Assembly (NCBI RefSeq): GCF_005768555.2
Contig: NZ_VCHX02000083.1
Coordinates: forward strand, 62,001 to 126,000
Length of the DNA: 64,000 nt
Direction: 5' to 3'
DNA from: Streptomyces sporangiiformans
GTDB taxonomy: Bacteria > Actinomycetota > Actinomycetes > Streptomycetales > Streptomycetaceae
The notes beneath the pieces were generated by a model. The model was not told the DNA's origin, searched no databases, and worked only from the letters and a program-made list of their open reading frames with translations. Below, one piece after another: positions 54,237 to 63,378 of this stretch; positions within the stretch are counted from its first letter, which is position 1, and every line of letters starts with the position of its first letter. The translations under genes and the position numbers were made by a program.

Positions 54237-55675
54237 GTGAGCAGTCCCTCCACGAAGAGCTAAGGAAGCCGGCCAGTCACGTGGACGCCGGAGACGAGGG
54301 GTACAGCAAGTCCCTGAAGTCCCGGCACGTCAACATGATCGCCATCGGCGGCGCGATCGGTACCGGACTCTTCCTCGGCGCCGGCGGCCGCCTCGCCGAC
54401 GCCGGCCCTTCGCTCTTCATCGCGTACGCCGTCTGCGGTGTCTTCGCCTTCCTGGTCGTCAGAGCCCTCGGCGAACTCGTCCTGTACCGGCCGTCGTCCG
54501 GCGCCTTCGTGTCGTACGCCCGGGAGTTCCTCGGTGAGAAGGGCGCGTACACCGCGGGCTGGATGTACTTCCTGAACTGGGCGACCACCGGCATCGCCGA
54601 CATCACCGCGGTCGCCACCTACACCCACTACTGGGGCATGTTCTCCGACATCCCGCAGTGGGTGATCGCGCTCATCGCGCTCGCCGTGGTGCTCACCGTG
54701 AACCTCATCTCGGTGAAGATCTTCGGCGAACTGGAGTTCTGGTTCGCGATCATCAAGGTCGGCGCGCTGGTGGCCTTCATGCTCATCGGGATCTTCCTGC
54801 TGGTCACCCAGCAGCCCGTGGACGGGACCACCCCCGGCCCCTCGCTGATCACTGACAACGGCGGCATCTTCCCCAACGGCCTGCTGCCGATGCTGCTGAT
54901 CGTCCAGGGCGTCGTCTTCGCGTACGCCTCCGTCGAGCTGGTCGGTGTCGCCGCGGGCGAGACGGAGAACCCCGAGAAGGTCATGCCGAAGGCCATCAAC
55001 TCCATCATGTGGCGCGTCGGTCTCTTCTACGTCGGCTCGGTGCTCCTGCTGTCGATGCTGCTGCCCTGGAACAAGTACACCGCCGGGGAGAGCCCGTTCG
55101 TCACCGTGCTCTCCAACATCGGCATCCCGGCCGCTGGCGGTGTGATGAACCTGGTCGTGATGACCGCCGCCATGTCCAGCCTCAACTCCGGGCTCTACTC
55201 GACCGGCCGCATCCTGCGCTCCATGGCGATGTCCGGCTCCGCGCCGAAGTTCACCGGGGTGATGAGCCGCAGCCAGGTCCCGTACGGCGGGATCCTGCTC
55301 ACCAGTGGCATCTGTGTGCTCGGTGTCGGCCTGAACTTCGTCGTCCCCGCGGACGCCTTCGAGATCGTGCTGAACTTCGCGGCCATCGGCATCCTCGCCA
55401 CCTGGGGCATGATCATGATCAGTCACCTGGTGTTCTGGCGGAAGACGCAGGACGGGCAGTTGGAGCGGCCGAGCTACCGGCTGCCGGGCTCGCCCTGGAC
55501 GGAGCTCGTCACGCTGTTCTTCCTCGCCTCCGTGCTCGTGCTGATGTACGCCGACGGAGGACCGGGACGTACGACGGTGCTGTGTCTGCCGATCATCGTG
55601 GCGGCGCTGGTGGCGGGTTGGTACGCGGTGCGCGGCCGGGTCGCGGCCGTACGAAAGCCGGAGGTGGACGCTTGA
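54233..55675 (+). CDS. ansP: L-asparagine permease, AnsP-like (APC superfamily)
   Basis: A 480-residue amino-acid permease with twelve predicted helices. The first bears [17 protein letters not shown], typical of the AAT family, and [12 protein letters not shown] precedes it. It resembles AnsP. Context (asparaginase and aspartase downstream, coupled regulator upstream) supports asparagine uptake. GTG start overlaps the regulator stop; the stop overlaps the asparaginase TTG start. Confidence 0.92.
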   Translation: MSEQSLHEELRKPASHVDAGDEGYSKSLKSRHVNMIAIGGAIGTGLFLGAGGRLADAGPSLFIAYAVCGVFAFLVVRALGELVLYRPSSGAFVSYAREFLGEKGAYTAGWMYFLNWATTGIADITAVATYTHYWGMFSDIPQWVIALIALAVVLTVNLISVKIFGELEFWFAIIKVGALVAFMLIGIFLLVTQQPVDGTTPGPSLITDNGGIFPNGLLPMLLIVQGVVFAYASVELVGVAAGETENPEKVMPKAINSIMWRVGLFYVGSVLLLSMLLPWNKYTAGESPFVTVLSNIGIPAAGGVMNLVVMTAAMSSLNSGLYSTGRILRSMAMSGSAPKFTGVMSRSQVPYGGILLTSGICVLGVGLNFVVPADAFEIVLNFAAIGILATWGMIMISHLVFWRKTQDGQLERPSYRLPGSPWTELVTLFFLASVLVLMYADGGPGRTTVLCLPIIVAALVAGWYAVRGRVAAVRKPEVDA

Positions 55676-56700
55676 GCCTCAACACGCTCGCCGAGTACGG
55701 CAGTTCACTCGCAGAGGCGCCCGCTGTCCGCGAACCGCTGCACGCGCCCGTCGCGCATCTCGTGCGCAGCGGTGTCATCGAGGGCATCCACTACGGCTCG
55801 GTCGTCGTACTCGGCGCCGACGGAAACGTGGACCTGCAGATCGGTGACATCGAGGCGGCCTTCTATCCGCGCTCGGCGCTCAAGCCCGTACAGGCCGCGG
55901 CGCTGCTGCGGGCAGGACTGCCGCTCGAAGGGGAGCTGCTCGCGCTCACCGCGGCCAGCCACTCCGGCGAGGAGCGGCATCTCGCCGGAACCCGGCGGAT
56001 CCTGGAGCTGGCCGGGCTCGCCGAGGACGACCTGCGCAACGTGCCGGACCTGCCCTTCGACCCGGTCGTCCGGGACGACTGGATCCGCGCGGGGCGGCTG
56101 CCGTCCCGGCTCGCCCAGAACTGCTCGGGCAAGCACGCGGCGATGGTGTACGCGGCGCGGCTGAACGGCTGGTCGCTCGACGACTACCTCGATCCCGCGC
56201 ATCCGCTCCAGCAGGCGATAGCGGAGCTCGTCGAGGACCTCACCGGGCAGGCCGTCGCGCATGTGTCCGTCGACGGCTGCGGGGCGCCCCTGTTCTCCGT
56301 TTCGCTGCACGGGCTCGCGCGCGCCGCGGCCCGGATAGCCACCGCCCCGCCCGGCACCCCCGAAGCGCGCGTGGCCGACGCGATGCGCGAGCACGCCGAG
56401 ATGGTGTCCGGCTCGGGGCGCGACGTGGCCGCGCTGATGCGGGCCGTGCCGGGGCTGCTCACCAAGGACGGCTTCGAAGGCGTACACGTCGCGGCACTGC
56501 CCGATGGCCGTGCCGTCGCCGTGAAGATCGCCGACGGGGCGGACCGGGCCCGTGTGCCCGTGGTCGCGGCGGCCCTGGCGCGCTGTGGCGTCGACGCGGA
56601 CGCGCTCGCCGAGTTCGTTCAAGCGCCGTTGCTCGGGGGTGGCGCGGTGGTCGGGAGCATCCGGCCGGCCCGTGCACTCGAACCGCTCCCGCAGGTCTGA
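55672..56700 (+). CDS. Rhizobial-type (pfam06089) asparaginase
   Basis: A 342-residue asparaginase of the Rhizobium etli ReAV family, unrelated to the E. coli enzymes. The Ser68-x-x-Lys71 pair (RSALKPVQ), a second Ser in ASHSGEE, and the Cys151/Lys154 metal site (NCSGKHAA) are present. It cuts asparagine to aspartate and ammonia. The start is TTG 55672, overlapping the permease stop (TTGA) with GGAGG 9 nt upstream; no better start exists. Feeds aspartase downstream. Confidence 0.9.
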   Translation: MSLNTLAEYGSSLAEAPAVREPLHAPVAHLVRSGVIEGIHYGSVVVLGADGNVDLQIGDIEAAFYPRSALKPVQAAALLRAGLPLEGELLALTAASHSGEERHLAGTRRILELAGLAEDDLRNVPDLPFDPVVRDDWIRAGRLPSRLAQNCSGKHAAMVYAARLNGWSLDDYLDPAHPLQQAIAELVEDLTGQAVAHVSVDGCGAPLFSVSLHGLARAAARIATAPPGTPEARVADAMREHAEMVSGSGRDVAALMRAVPGLLTKDGFEGVHVAALPDGRAVAVKIADGADRARVPVVAAALARCGVDADALAEFVQAPLLGGGAVVGSIRPARALEPLPQV

Positions 56701-56733
56701 TCGTCCCCACCTTCAGAAAGAAGAGGTCGCAGC

Positions 56734-58131
56734 ATGACCCTCCGCAGAGAGCACGACCTGCTCGGCGACCGCGATGTTCCCGCCGAGGCGTACTGGGGGA
56801 TCCACTCCCTGCGCGCCAAGGAGAACTTCCCCATCACGGGCACTTCCATCTCCGCCTACCCGCACCTCATCGTGGCACTGGCCGCCGTCAAGGAGGCCGC
56901 CGCCCGCGCCAACGAGGAACTCGGCCTGCTGGAGCCCCGCAAGGCGGCGGCCATCATCGAGGCCTGCCGGGAGATCCGCGACGGGAAGCTGCACGACCAG
57001 TTCGTCGTCGACGTGATCCAGGGCGGCGCGGGGACCTCGACGAACATGAACGCCAACGAGGTCGTGGCCAACCGGGCGTTGGAACTGCTCGGCCACCCCA
57101 AGGGCGAGTACGAGTTCCTGCACCCGAACGAGGACGTCAACCTCGGCCAGTCGACCAACGACGTCTACCCGACCGCCGTCAACGTCGCCACGGTCTTCGC
57201 GGTGCGCGGCCTGCTCCAGGCGATGGCGGTGTTGCAGGACGCCTTCGCCGCCAAGGCCGTCGAGTTCCGCGACGTACTGAAGATGGGGCGTACGCAGCTG
57301 CAGGACGCGGTGCCGATGACGCTCGGTCAGGAGTTCTCGGCGTACGCGGTGATGCTGGAGGAGGACCGCAGCCGGCTCGCTGAGGCCGTCGAGCTGATCC
57401 ACGAGATCAACCTGGGCGCGACGGCGATCGGCACCGGGCTCAACGCGCCCGCCGGGTACGCCGAGGCCGCGCGCCGGCACCTCGCGGACATCACCGGGCT
57501 GCCGCTGGTCACCGCGGTCAACCTCGTCGAGGCCACGCAGGACTGCGGGGCCTTCGTCCAGATGTCCGGGGTGCTGAAGCGGATCGCGGTGAAGCTCTCG
57601 AAGAGCTGCAACGACCTGCGGCTGCTGTCGTCCGGACCACGCGCGGGCCTGAACGAGATCAACCTGCCGCCGGTCCAGGCGGGTTCGAGCATCATGCCCG
57701 GCAAGGTGAACCCGGTGATCCCCGAGGTGGTCAACCAGGTCGCCTTCGAGGTGATCGGCAACGACGTCACCATCACGATGGCCGCCGAGGCGGGTCAGCT
57801 CCAGCTCAACGCCTTCGAGCCGATCATCCTGCACGCCCTGTCGGAGAGCCTCACGCATCTGCGCGCCGCCTGCCTGACGCTCGCCGAGCGCTGCGTCGCC
57901 GGTATCACGGCCAACGAGGACGTGCTGCGCGAAGCCGTCGAGAACTCCATCGGGCTGGTGACCGCGCTCAACCCGCACATCGGGTACGAGGCGGCCACCG
58001 GCATCGCGAAGGAGGCCCTCGCCACCGGTCGCGGCGTGGCCGAACTCGTCCTGGAGAAGGGCCTGTTGCCCGCCGACCGGCTGGCCGCCCTGCTGCGGCC
58101 GGAGGTGCTCGCGGGTTCACGGGCCGGCTGA
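56734..58131 (+). CDS. aspA: Aspartate ammonia-lyase
   Basis: A 465-residue fumarase/aspartase-superfamily enzyme converting aspartate to fumarate and ammonia. The signature GSSIMPGKVNP is at 317-327 with catalytic Ser318. The N-terminal RREHDLLGDRDVPAEAYWGI and the substrate block GQSTNDVYPTA are also kept. Last gene of the operon: imported asparagine goes to aspartate, then to fumarate for the TCA cycle. AGAAAGAAGAGG precedes the ATG. Confidence 0.95.
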   Translation: MTLRREHDLLGDRDVPAEAYWGIHSLRAKENFPITGTSISAYPHLIVALAAVKEAAARANEELGLLEPRKAAAIIEACREIRDGKLHDQFVVDVIQGGAGTSTNMNANEVVANRALELLGHPKGEYEFLHPNEDVNLGQSTNDVYPTAVNVATVFAVRGLLQAMAVLQDAFAAKAVEFRDVLKMGRTQLQDAVPMTLGQEFSAYAVMLEEDRSRLAEAVELIHEINLGATAIGTGLNAPAGYAEAARRHLADITGLPLVTAVNLVEATQDCGAFVQMSGVLKRIAVKLSKSCNDLRLLSSGPRAGLNEINLPPVQAGSSIMPGKVNPVIPEVVNQVAFEVIGNDVTITMAAEAGQLQLNAFEPIILHALSESLTHLRAACLTLAERCVAGITANEDVLREAVENSIGLVTALNPHIGYEAATGIAKEALATGRGVAELVLEKGLLPADRLAALLRPEVLAGSRAG

Positions 58132-58137
58132 GTCGCG

Positions 58138-58189
58138 CGGGTGCCCGTGGTGCGCAGGGTCGGGCGCACGATGATGGCGCGGGCACCCG
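58138..58189. terminator. Nested hairpin after aspA
   Basis: CGGGTGCCCG (58138-58147) pairs with CGGGCACCCG (58180-58189). Inside lies GTGCGC/GCGCAC (58150-58155, 58164-58169). It starts a few nt past the aspA stop and is a likely terminator of the asparagine operon. Confidence 0.65.
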
Positions 58190-58227
58190 TGCTCACCCAT
58201 GGGTCTGCGTAAGGGACCGGCATCGCG

Positions 58228-58317
58228 CTTCGCGGGGCGCACGCTCTCGCGCTTTGCCGGGATCGGTGTGGGCTTCGCGGGGCGCCGGCTCTCGCACCCC
58301 GTCGGGATCGGTGCGGC
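58228..58317 (+). repeat. 45-bp tandem duplication upstream of glsA
   Basis: Two copies begin CTTCGCGGGGCGC at 58228 and 58273, period 45 nt, sharing GGGATCGGTGYGG near the end and roughly three-quarters identical overall. The region 58132-58408 holds only this and the terminator; the in-frame ORF through it has no codon or homology support as protein. Confidence 0.75.
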
Positions 58318-58408
58318 CGCGGAGACGCGCGCCGCGCTGCCCGGCTTGGTGGCTCGGAGCGGTATCGGCTCGTTGGGATCGTCCTCGGCGCCGAGGCCGA
58401 GGGGCAGA

Positions 58409-59350
58409 ATGGTGATCATGGCAGAGGTTTCGTCGTCCCCGACCTTTCAACCGGTCCTCGAACGCATCGCGGCCGAGATCGAGAACACGCCCGGGCGTGG
58501 CCGACCCGCCGACTACATCCCGGCGCTCGCCGCGCGCGACCCGCGCCGGTTCGGCATGGCCGTCGCGGAACCGGACGGCACGGTGTACGGGGTGGGGGAC
58601 TGGCGGCAGCCGTTCTCCGCCCAGTCCATCACGAAGGTCTTCACTCTCGCGCTCGTTCTGGCGGGCCAGGGCGATCCCTTGTGGGAGCACGTCGGCCGCG
58701 AGCCCTCCGGCAACGCCTTCAATTCGCTGGTGCAGTTGGAGTACGAGAACGGCATCCCGCGCAACCCGTTCATCAACGCCGGCGCGCTCGTCGTCACCGA
58801 CCGCCTCCAGGCCCAGACCGGCGACGCGGTCGGCGCTCTCCTCGGCTTCCTGCGCGCGGAGAGCGGCAACACACACCTCGCCATCAACAAGGACATCGCC
58901 GCCTCCGAGTCCGCCCACGGCGACCGCAACGCCGCGCTCGGCCACTTCATGGCGGCGTACGGAAACATCGTCAACCCGGTCCCGGTCCTCCTCGACCAGT
59001 ACTTCCACCAGTGCTCCATCGAGGCCTCCTGCGCCGACCTCGCCCTCGCCACCGGCTTCCTGGCCCGTCACGGCATACGCGCCGACGGCACCCGCCTGCT
59101 GACCCGAAGTCAGGCCAAGCAGATCAACGCGATCATGCTCACCTGCGGCACCTACGACGCCGCGGGCGAGTTCGCGTACCGGGTCGGCCTGCCCGGCAAG
59201 AGCGGCGTCGGCGGCGGCATCATCGCGGTTGTGCCCGGCCGCTGCACCCTGTGCGTGTGGAGCCCTGGCCTGGACGAACGGGGCAACTCGGTGGCCGGCG
59301 TCGCGGCCCTGGAGCGCTTCACGACACTGACGGGACTGTCGGTGTTCTGA
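58409..59350 (+). CDS. glsA: Glutaminase
   Basis: A 313-residue beta-lactamase-fold glutaminase (GlsA type) converting glutamine to glutamate and ammonia. The Ser73-x-x-Lys76 motif (QSITK), NAFNSLVQLE, NPFINAGAL, GNxxNPVPVLDQYF-like and GVGGGI blocks are all present. The first ATG (58409) has GAGGGG 4 nt away; ATG 58418 (MAEVSSSP) is possible. It is downstream of the asparagine operon but with its own leader. Confidence 0.93.
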   Translation: MVIMAEVSSSPTFQPVLERIAAEIENTPGRGRPADYIPALAARDPRRFGMAVAEPDGTVYGVGDWRQPFSAQSITKVFTLALVLAGQGDPLWEHVGREPSGNAFNSLVQLEYENGIPRNPFINAGALVVTDRLQAQTGDAVGALLGFLRAESGNTHLAINKDIAASESAHGDRNAALGHFMAAYGNIVNPVPVLLDQYFHQCSIEASCADLALATGFLARHGIRADGTRLLTRSQAKQINAIMLTCGTYDAAGEFAYRVGLPGKSGVGGGIIAVVPGRCTLCVWSPGLDERGNSVAGVAALERFTTLTGLSVF

Positions 59351-59477
59351 CGGTCGGCCCACGTCGTCCCACGTGGCGGACGTCCGGTAACACGGCGGAC
59401 ATGCTGTGGCTGCCGCTCAGAGGGGCGTGCGTCGCTTTCCGGCCACCCGGCGTTGACAGGCTGCCCGAGTGTTGGCC

Positions 59478-60884
59478 ATGGGTTCCTCTGTCGATGTGCG
59501 TCGTTGCCAGTTGCTCGGGCTCGCGGGTTCGGGCTTTCTCGTGGCGGGAGGCAAGACGGCCGGTGCCCTGCCGGTGCGCGAGCTGCCGTCCCCGGCGTCG
59601 GGACAGGCGGCGCTCGGCCTGGTCGGCGTGTACTTCGGGCTGGTGCTGCTCATAGCCGCCTGGGCTCTGCTGGGCCGGGTGCTCCGAGGGCCCGAGCCGC
59701 CGAGTCCGCGGCAGCTGCTCGTGGTGCTCGCGGTGTGGGCCACGCCGTTACTGATCGCGCCGCCGCTGTTCAGCCGGGATGTCTACAGCTATCTGGCCCA
59801 GGGCGCCATGGTCGACGCGCACATCGATGTCTACACGTACGGGCCCGCGCGGCTCGGCGGGCCCCTCGCGGACGAGGTGGCGCCCGTGTGGCAGCAGACG
59901 GCGACGCCGTACGGTCCCGTCTTCCTCGCCGTCGCCTCCTCGCTGTCCGCTCTCACGCGGGGCGAGGTGCCGGCCGGGTTGTTCGGGATGCGGGTCGTCG
60001 CGCTGCTCGGAGTGGCGCTGATGGCGGCGGCGCTGCCGAGGCTGGCCCGGCACAGCGGCGCCGACCCGGCCGCCGCCCTGTGGCTCGGAGCGCTCAACCC
60101 GCTCGTGCTGCTGCACCTCGTCGCGGGAGCGCACAACGACGCCATCATGCTGGGGCTGCTCGGGGCCGGTCTGGTGGCGGCGCTCGGCCGGTGGCCCATC
60201 CTGGGCGCCGTGCTCGTCACGCTCGCCGCCCTGGTCAAAGTGCCTGCCGTGCTCGGCCTCGCGGCCGTCGTGGCACTCCAGGCGCGAGCGGGCAGAAAGG
60301 TGTGGAAGGCGACCCTGACGACCACGGCGGTCGCCCTCGCCACGACCGTCGTGGCCACGGCCGTCGCCGGTACGGGGTATGGCTGGACCGGTGCGCTGAA
60401 GACGCCTGTCTCCCCGCACAACTGGTCGCCCACGAGTGTTCTCGGCCGGGCCACCGCATCCGTTCTCAAGGATCTCGGCAGCGGCCTCGCCCCGCTCGCC
60501 CTGCCCGCCTGGCACGCCCTCGGCCTCGCGGCCACCGCCGTCGCCCTACTCGTCATATGGCTGCGCCGCCCCACCCCCAGCCCCGTCTACGCGCTGGGAC
60601 TCAGCCTGGCCGCGGTGGCCTTCCTGGGCCCGGCGGTCCGTCCCTGGTACGCGCTGTGGGGACTGTTCCTCATCGCCGCGGCCGCGCCCAGCACCTCGGT
60701 ACGGCACCGGGCCGCAGCCGTGACCGGGGTCCTCGCGCTCGGCGTCCTGCCCAGTGGAGACCCGCCGGACGCCGGGCAGTTGGTCCTGGCCGTGTCGGGC
60801 GGAGTGCTCGCTGTGATCGTGCTCTGGCAGGCCCGTCAGGCGCGTCAGATGTCGAACGCACCGGTGCTGGAGCGGACGGCATGA
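59478..60884 (+). CDS. mptB: MptB-like polyprenol-phosphomannose alpha-1,6-mannosyltransferase
   Basis: A 468-residue GT-C membrane glycosyltransferase with about twelve helices. The first external loop carries the catalytic Asp and family motif FSRDVYSYLAQG, then GPARLGGPL and TPYGP. It resembles mycobacterial MptB, which starts lipomannan extension with polyprenol-P-mannose. ATGA-coupled to another mannosyltransferase, so the two probably build one mannoside. ATG 59478; GTG 59469 is also possible. Confidence 0.85.
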   Translation: MGSSVDVRRCQLLGLAGSGFLVAGGKTAGALPVRELPSPASGQAALGLVGVYFGLVLLIAAWALLGRVLRGPEPPSPRQLLVVLAVWATPLLIAPPLFSRDVYSYLAQGAMVDAHIDVYTYGPARLGGPLADEVAPVWQQTATPYGPVFLAVASSLSALTRGEVPAGLFGMRVVALLGVALMAAALPRLARHSGADPAAALWLGALNPLVLLHLVAGAHNDAIMLGLLGAGLVAALGRWPILGAVLVTLAALVKVPAVLGLAAVVALQARAGRKVWKATLTTTAVALATTVVATAVAGTGYGWTGALKTPVSPHNWSPTSVLGRATASVLKDLGSGLAPLALPAWHALGLAATAVALLVIWLRRPTPSPVYALGLSLAAVAFLGPAVRPWYALWGLFLIAAAAPSTSVRHRAAAVTGVLALGVLPSGDPPDAGQLVLAVSGGVLAVIVLWQARQARQMSNAPVLERTA

Positions 60885-62113
60885 GGCTTCCGCGTACCGA
60901 TCGCGGGCGAGCGCTGTGCGTGCTCCTGCTCGCCACCGCCGTGGCCCTGTTCACCGCGACGGTGCCGCTGCTGCGGGACTTCTTCGACCTGCGCGTGTAC
61001 TACGGCGCCGTCGACGCCTGGATCCACCACGGTGGCCGCATATACGACTACCGGGTGCCGGGAACGACGTACGGCTTCACGTATCCGCCGTTCGCGGCGG
61101 TCACCATGCTGCCGATGGCGCTGTGCGGACTGCACACCGCGATCGCCGTCGGGCTGCTGCTCAACCTCGCGGCGACCGCCGTCGTCCTGCGCATCCTGGC
61201 CCCGCTCGGGCTCATGCGGCACGGCTGGTTCGGCTGCGCCGTGGTCGTCTGTCTGCTCGCCCTGCTGGAACCGGTCCGCGACACCTTCAGCTTCGGCCAG
61301 GTCAACCTCCTGCTGCTGGCGCTGGTACTCGGCGACGCCTGGCTGCTGTCCACCGGCCGCGGCCGGTGGGCGGGCGTCGGCATCGGGCTCGCCGCCGCGA
61401 TCAAACTCACGCCCGCGATCTTCATCGTCCTGCTGCTGCTCGCCCGACGCCCGCGCGCCGCCGGCATCGCCACGGCTGTCGCCGCGGCCGCCACCGCCCT
61501 CGCGGCCTGGACCGCGCCGGGCGCCTCCCGCTTCTACTGGACCGAGGCGGTCTGGGACACCACCCGCATCGGCCGCCTCGCCTACGTCTCCAACCAGTCG
61601 CTGCAAGGTGTGCTGGCCCGGCTCGCCGAACCCGCCGAACCGAGCCGCACCGCCTGGCTGTTGGTCGCACTCGCCGTCCTGGGCATCTGGGCATGGCGCG
61701 CCCGCCGCGCAGCCGCCGACGACGACCTGCTGGGCGCCTTCGCCCTCACCGGACTGGCCGCCTGCCTCCTCAGCCCGATCACCTGGGTGCACCATCTCGT
61801 GTGGCTGCTGCCGTCGCTGGCGATCCTGACCGAGTCAGGTCTCCGGCGACGGCGGCTGCTGTGGGTGGTGGGCGTCCTGTACGTGCTGCTGTGCAGCAGC
61901 GTGGTGTGGCTGTGGTTCGACGACGCGTCCGGTGTCGACGGGTTCCTCGGGAGCAACACGTACGTGTGGATCACCCTCGGTCTGCTGCTCGGGCTGCCCG
62001 TGGGTCACTCCCAGGTGAACCGACCGCGCAGGAGCCTCAGGACCAGTGCCACGGCCCCCGCCCCCAGACCGGCCGCGCCCGCGACCGCCCCCGCATCCGT
62101 CCACGAGGCATAG
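60881..62113 (+). CDS. GT87-family mannosyltransferase (PimE-like)
   Basis: A 410-residue GT-C enzyme with about ten helices. The early loop DLRVYYGAVDAWIHHGGRIYDY and GFTYPPFAA fit GT87/DUF2029 alpha-mannosyltransferases using polyprenol-P-mannose. Its last ~36 codons (Pro/Ala/Arg-rich) overlap the opposite-strand dacA by 109 nt. ATGA-coupled to mptB. Confidence 0.85.
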   Translation: MRLPRTDRGRALCVLLLATAVALFTATVPLLRDFFDLRVYYGAVDAWIHHGGRIYDYRVPGTTYGFTYPPFAAVTMLPMALCGLHTAIAVGLLLNLAATAVVLRILAPLGLMRHGWFGCAVVVCLLALLEPVRDTFSFGQVNLLLLALVLGDAWLLSTGRGRWAGVGIGLAAAIKLTPAIFIVLLLLARRPRAAGIATAVAAAATALAAWTAPGASRFYWTEAVWDTTRIGRLAYVSNQSLQGVLARLAEPAEPSRTAWLLVALAVLGIWAWRARRAAADDDLLGAFALTGLAACLLSPITWVHHLVWLLPSLAILTESGLRRRRLLWVVGVLYVLLCSSVVWLWFDDASGVDGFLGSNTYVWITLGLLLGLPVGHSQVNRPRRSLRTSATAPAPRPAAPATAPASVHEA

Positions 62114-63234
62114 CTCGCACCGACCGCCGCCGTCGCCGGCCGCGCGGTCGCGGTCGGGCCCGCTTGCGCCACGGCGCGCGGCGGGTCGAGCGATGCCACG
62201 GGGTCGACGCGCCCGGCTGCCCGGAAACCCCAGTCGAGCAGCGAGCGCGTTTCTTCGTAGACGGCGAAGTGCTCGTTCGACTGAGGGTTCATCACCGTGA
62301 CGACGAGGGTGCGCCCACCGCGGCGCGCGGCGGCGACCAGCGTGTTGCCCGCGTGGGAGGTGTAGCCGTTCTTGACGCCGAGGAGCCCCGGATAGGGCTT
62401 GACCCCATCGGCCCCGGTCAGCAGGCGATTGGTGTTCTGGATGGCGAAAGGCCGCCCATCGCCCGGGAACTTGGCCTCCACGGTGGCGCAGTACCCTGCG
62501 AAGTCCGGATTGCGCAGCCCGGCCCGCCCGAACACCGCCAGGTCGTACGCCGAAGAAACCTGCCCGGGCGCGTCGTAGCCGTCGGGCGAGACGACCCGCG
62601 TGTCGCGGGCACCGAGCGTACGGGCCTTGGCCTGCATCTGGGCGGCCGTCGCACGCCAGCCACCGTTCATCGCCGCCAGCACGTGCACGGCGTCGTTGCC
62701 GGAGTTCAAGAAGACACCCCGCCACAGATCGGACGCGCGGTAGGTGTTCCCCGCCGCGACCCCGACCCGGCTGCTTCCGTCGCCGACTCCCGCCAACTCC
62801 CGCTCCGTGACGGTGTGCCGGACGGCCGCGGGCATCACCGGCAGCACGGTGAGGGCGAAGAGGGTCTTCAAGGTGCTGGCGGGCGGCAGCTTGAGGTGCG
62901 CGTTGTGCGCGGCCAGCACGTCACCGGTGTCCGCGTCGGCGACAAGCCATGACCGGGCGGAGACATTTTTGGGCACCTTGGGTGCTCCGGCCCGCGGATG
63001 GACGTGCGTTCCGGGCCGGTACAGCGCCGAGGACCGGGAGGCCGAGGGGCTCGGTGGGAGCGGCGAGGCCTGCGCGACCGACTCGGCGTCGGTCTGTGCG
63101 ACGGCCGTTTCGACGTCTGCGGCCGCTTCGGCTCCGGTGCGGGCCAGGGCAGGGCTCGGCGCGAGGGCCAACGCACCGACCACACAGGCGGCGGAGCAAC
63201 AGATGACGGTGCGGGATGAAAATCCGATAGTCAT
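62005..63234 (-). CDS. dacA: D-alanyl-D-alanine carboxypeptidase (peptidase S11)
   Basis: A 409-residue low-molecular-mass penicillin-binding protein. It has a signal peptide (about 1-31, ALAPSPALA), catalytic Ser120-x-x-Lys123 (PASTLKTL) and Ser178-Gly-Asn180 (NSGNDA). The third motif is KNG (288-290) where KTG is usual. A C-terminal membrane anchor lies at about 382-404. It trims peptidoglycan pentapeptides. The 3' end overlaps GT87 by 109 nt. An Ala/Ser/Pro-rich segment (about 32-75) follows the signal. Confidence 0.93.
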   Translation of the reverse strand: MTIGFSSRTVICCSAACVVGALALAPSPALARTGAEAAADVETAVAQTDAESVAQASPLPPSPSASRSSALYRPGTHVHPRAGAPKVPKNVSARSWLVADADTGDVLAAHNAHLKLPPASTLKTLFALTVLPVMPAAVRHTVTERELAGVGDGSSRVGVAAGNTYRASDLWRGVFLNSGNDAVHVLAAMNGGWRATAAQMQAKARTLGARDTRVVSPDGYDAPGQVSSAYDLAVFGRAGLRNPDFAGYCATVEAKFPGDGRPFAIQNTNRLLTGADGVKPYPGLLGVKNGYTSHAGNTLVAAARRGGRTLVVTVMNPQSNEHFAVYEETRSLLDWGFRAAGRVDPVASLDPPRAVAQAGPTATARPATAAVGASYASWTDAGAVAGAAGLGAGAVALVLRLLRGRFTWE

Positions 63235-63378
63235 ATCGCAAACGTAGGAACGCGCAGGTCACATCGCCGGGTGTCAGGGCCGAGTGGCGGCATCGAGCAC
63301 CCGGATGCCGCAAGCTGCCCGTCCGGTCGGCGGCGCGGGCCGCCCGGGCCACTGCGCGCGGGCTGCTGGGCGCAGTGG

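Noticed and set aside
59453-60880. An 886-residue frame apparently fusing a new protein to GT87
   Set aside because: Its first half is Arg/Pro-rich out-of-frame reading of mptB; GT87 begins at 60881.
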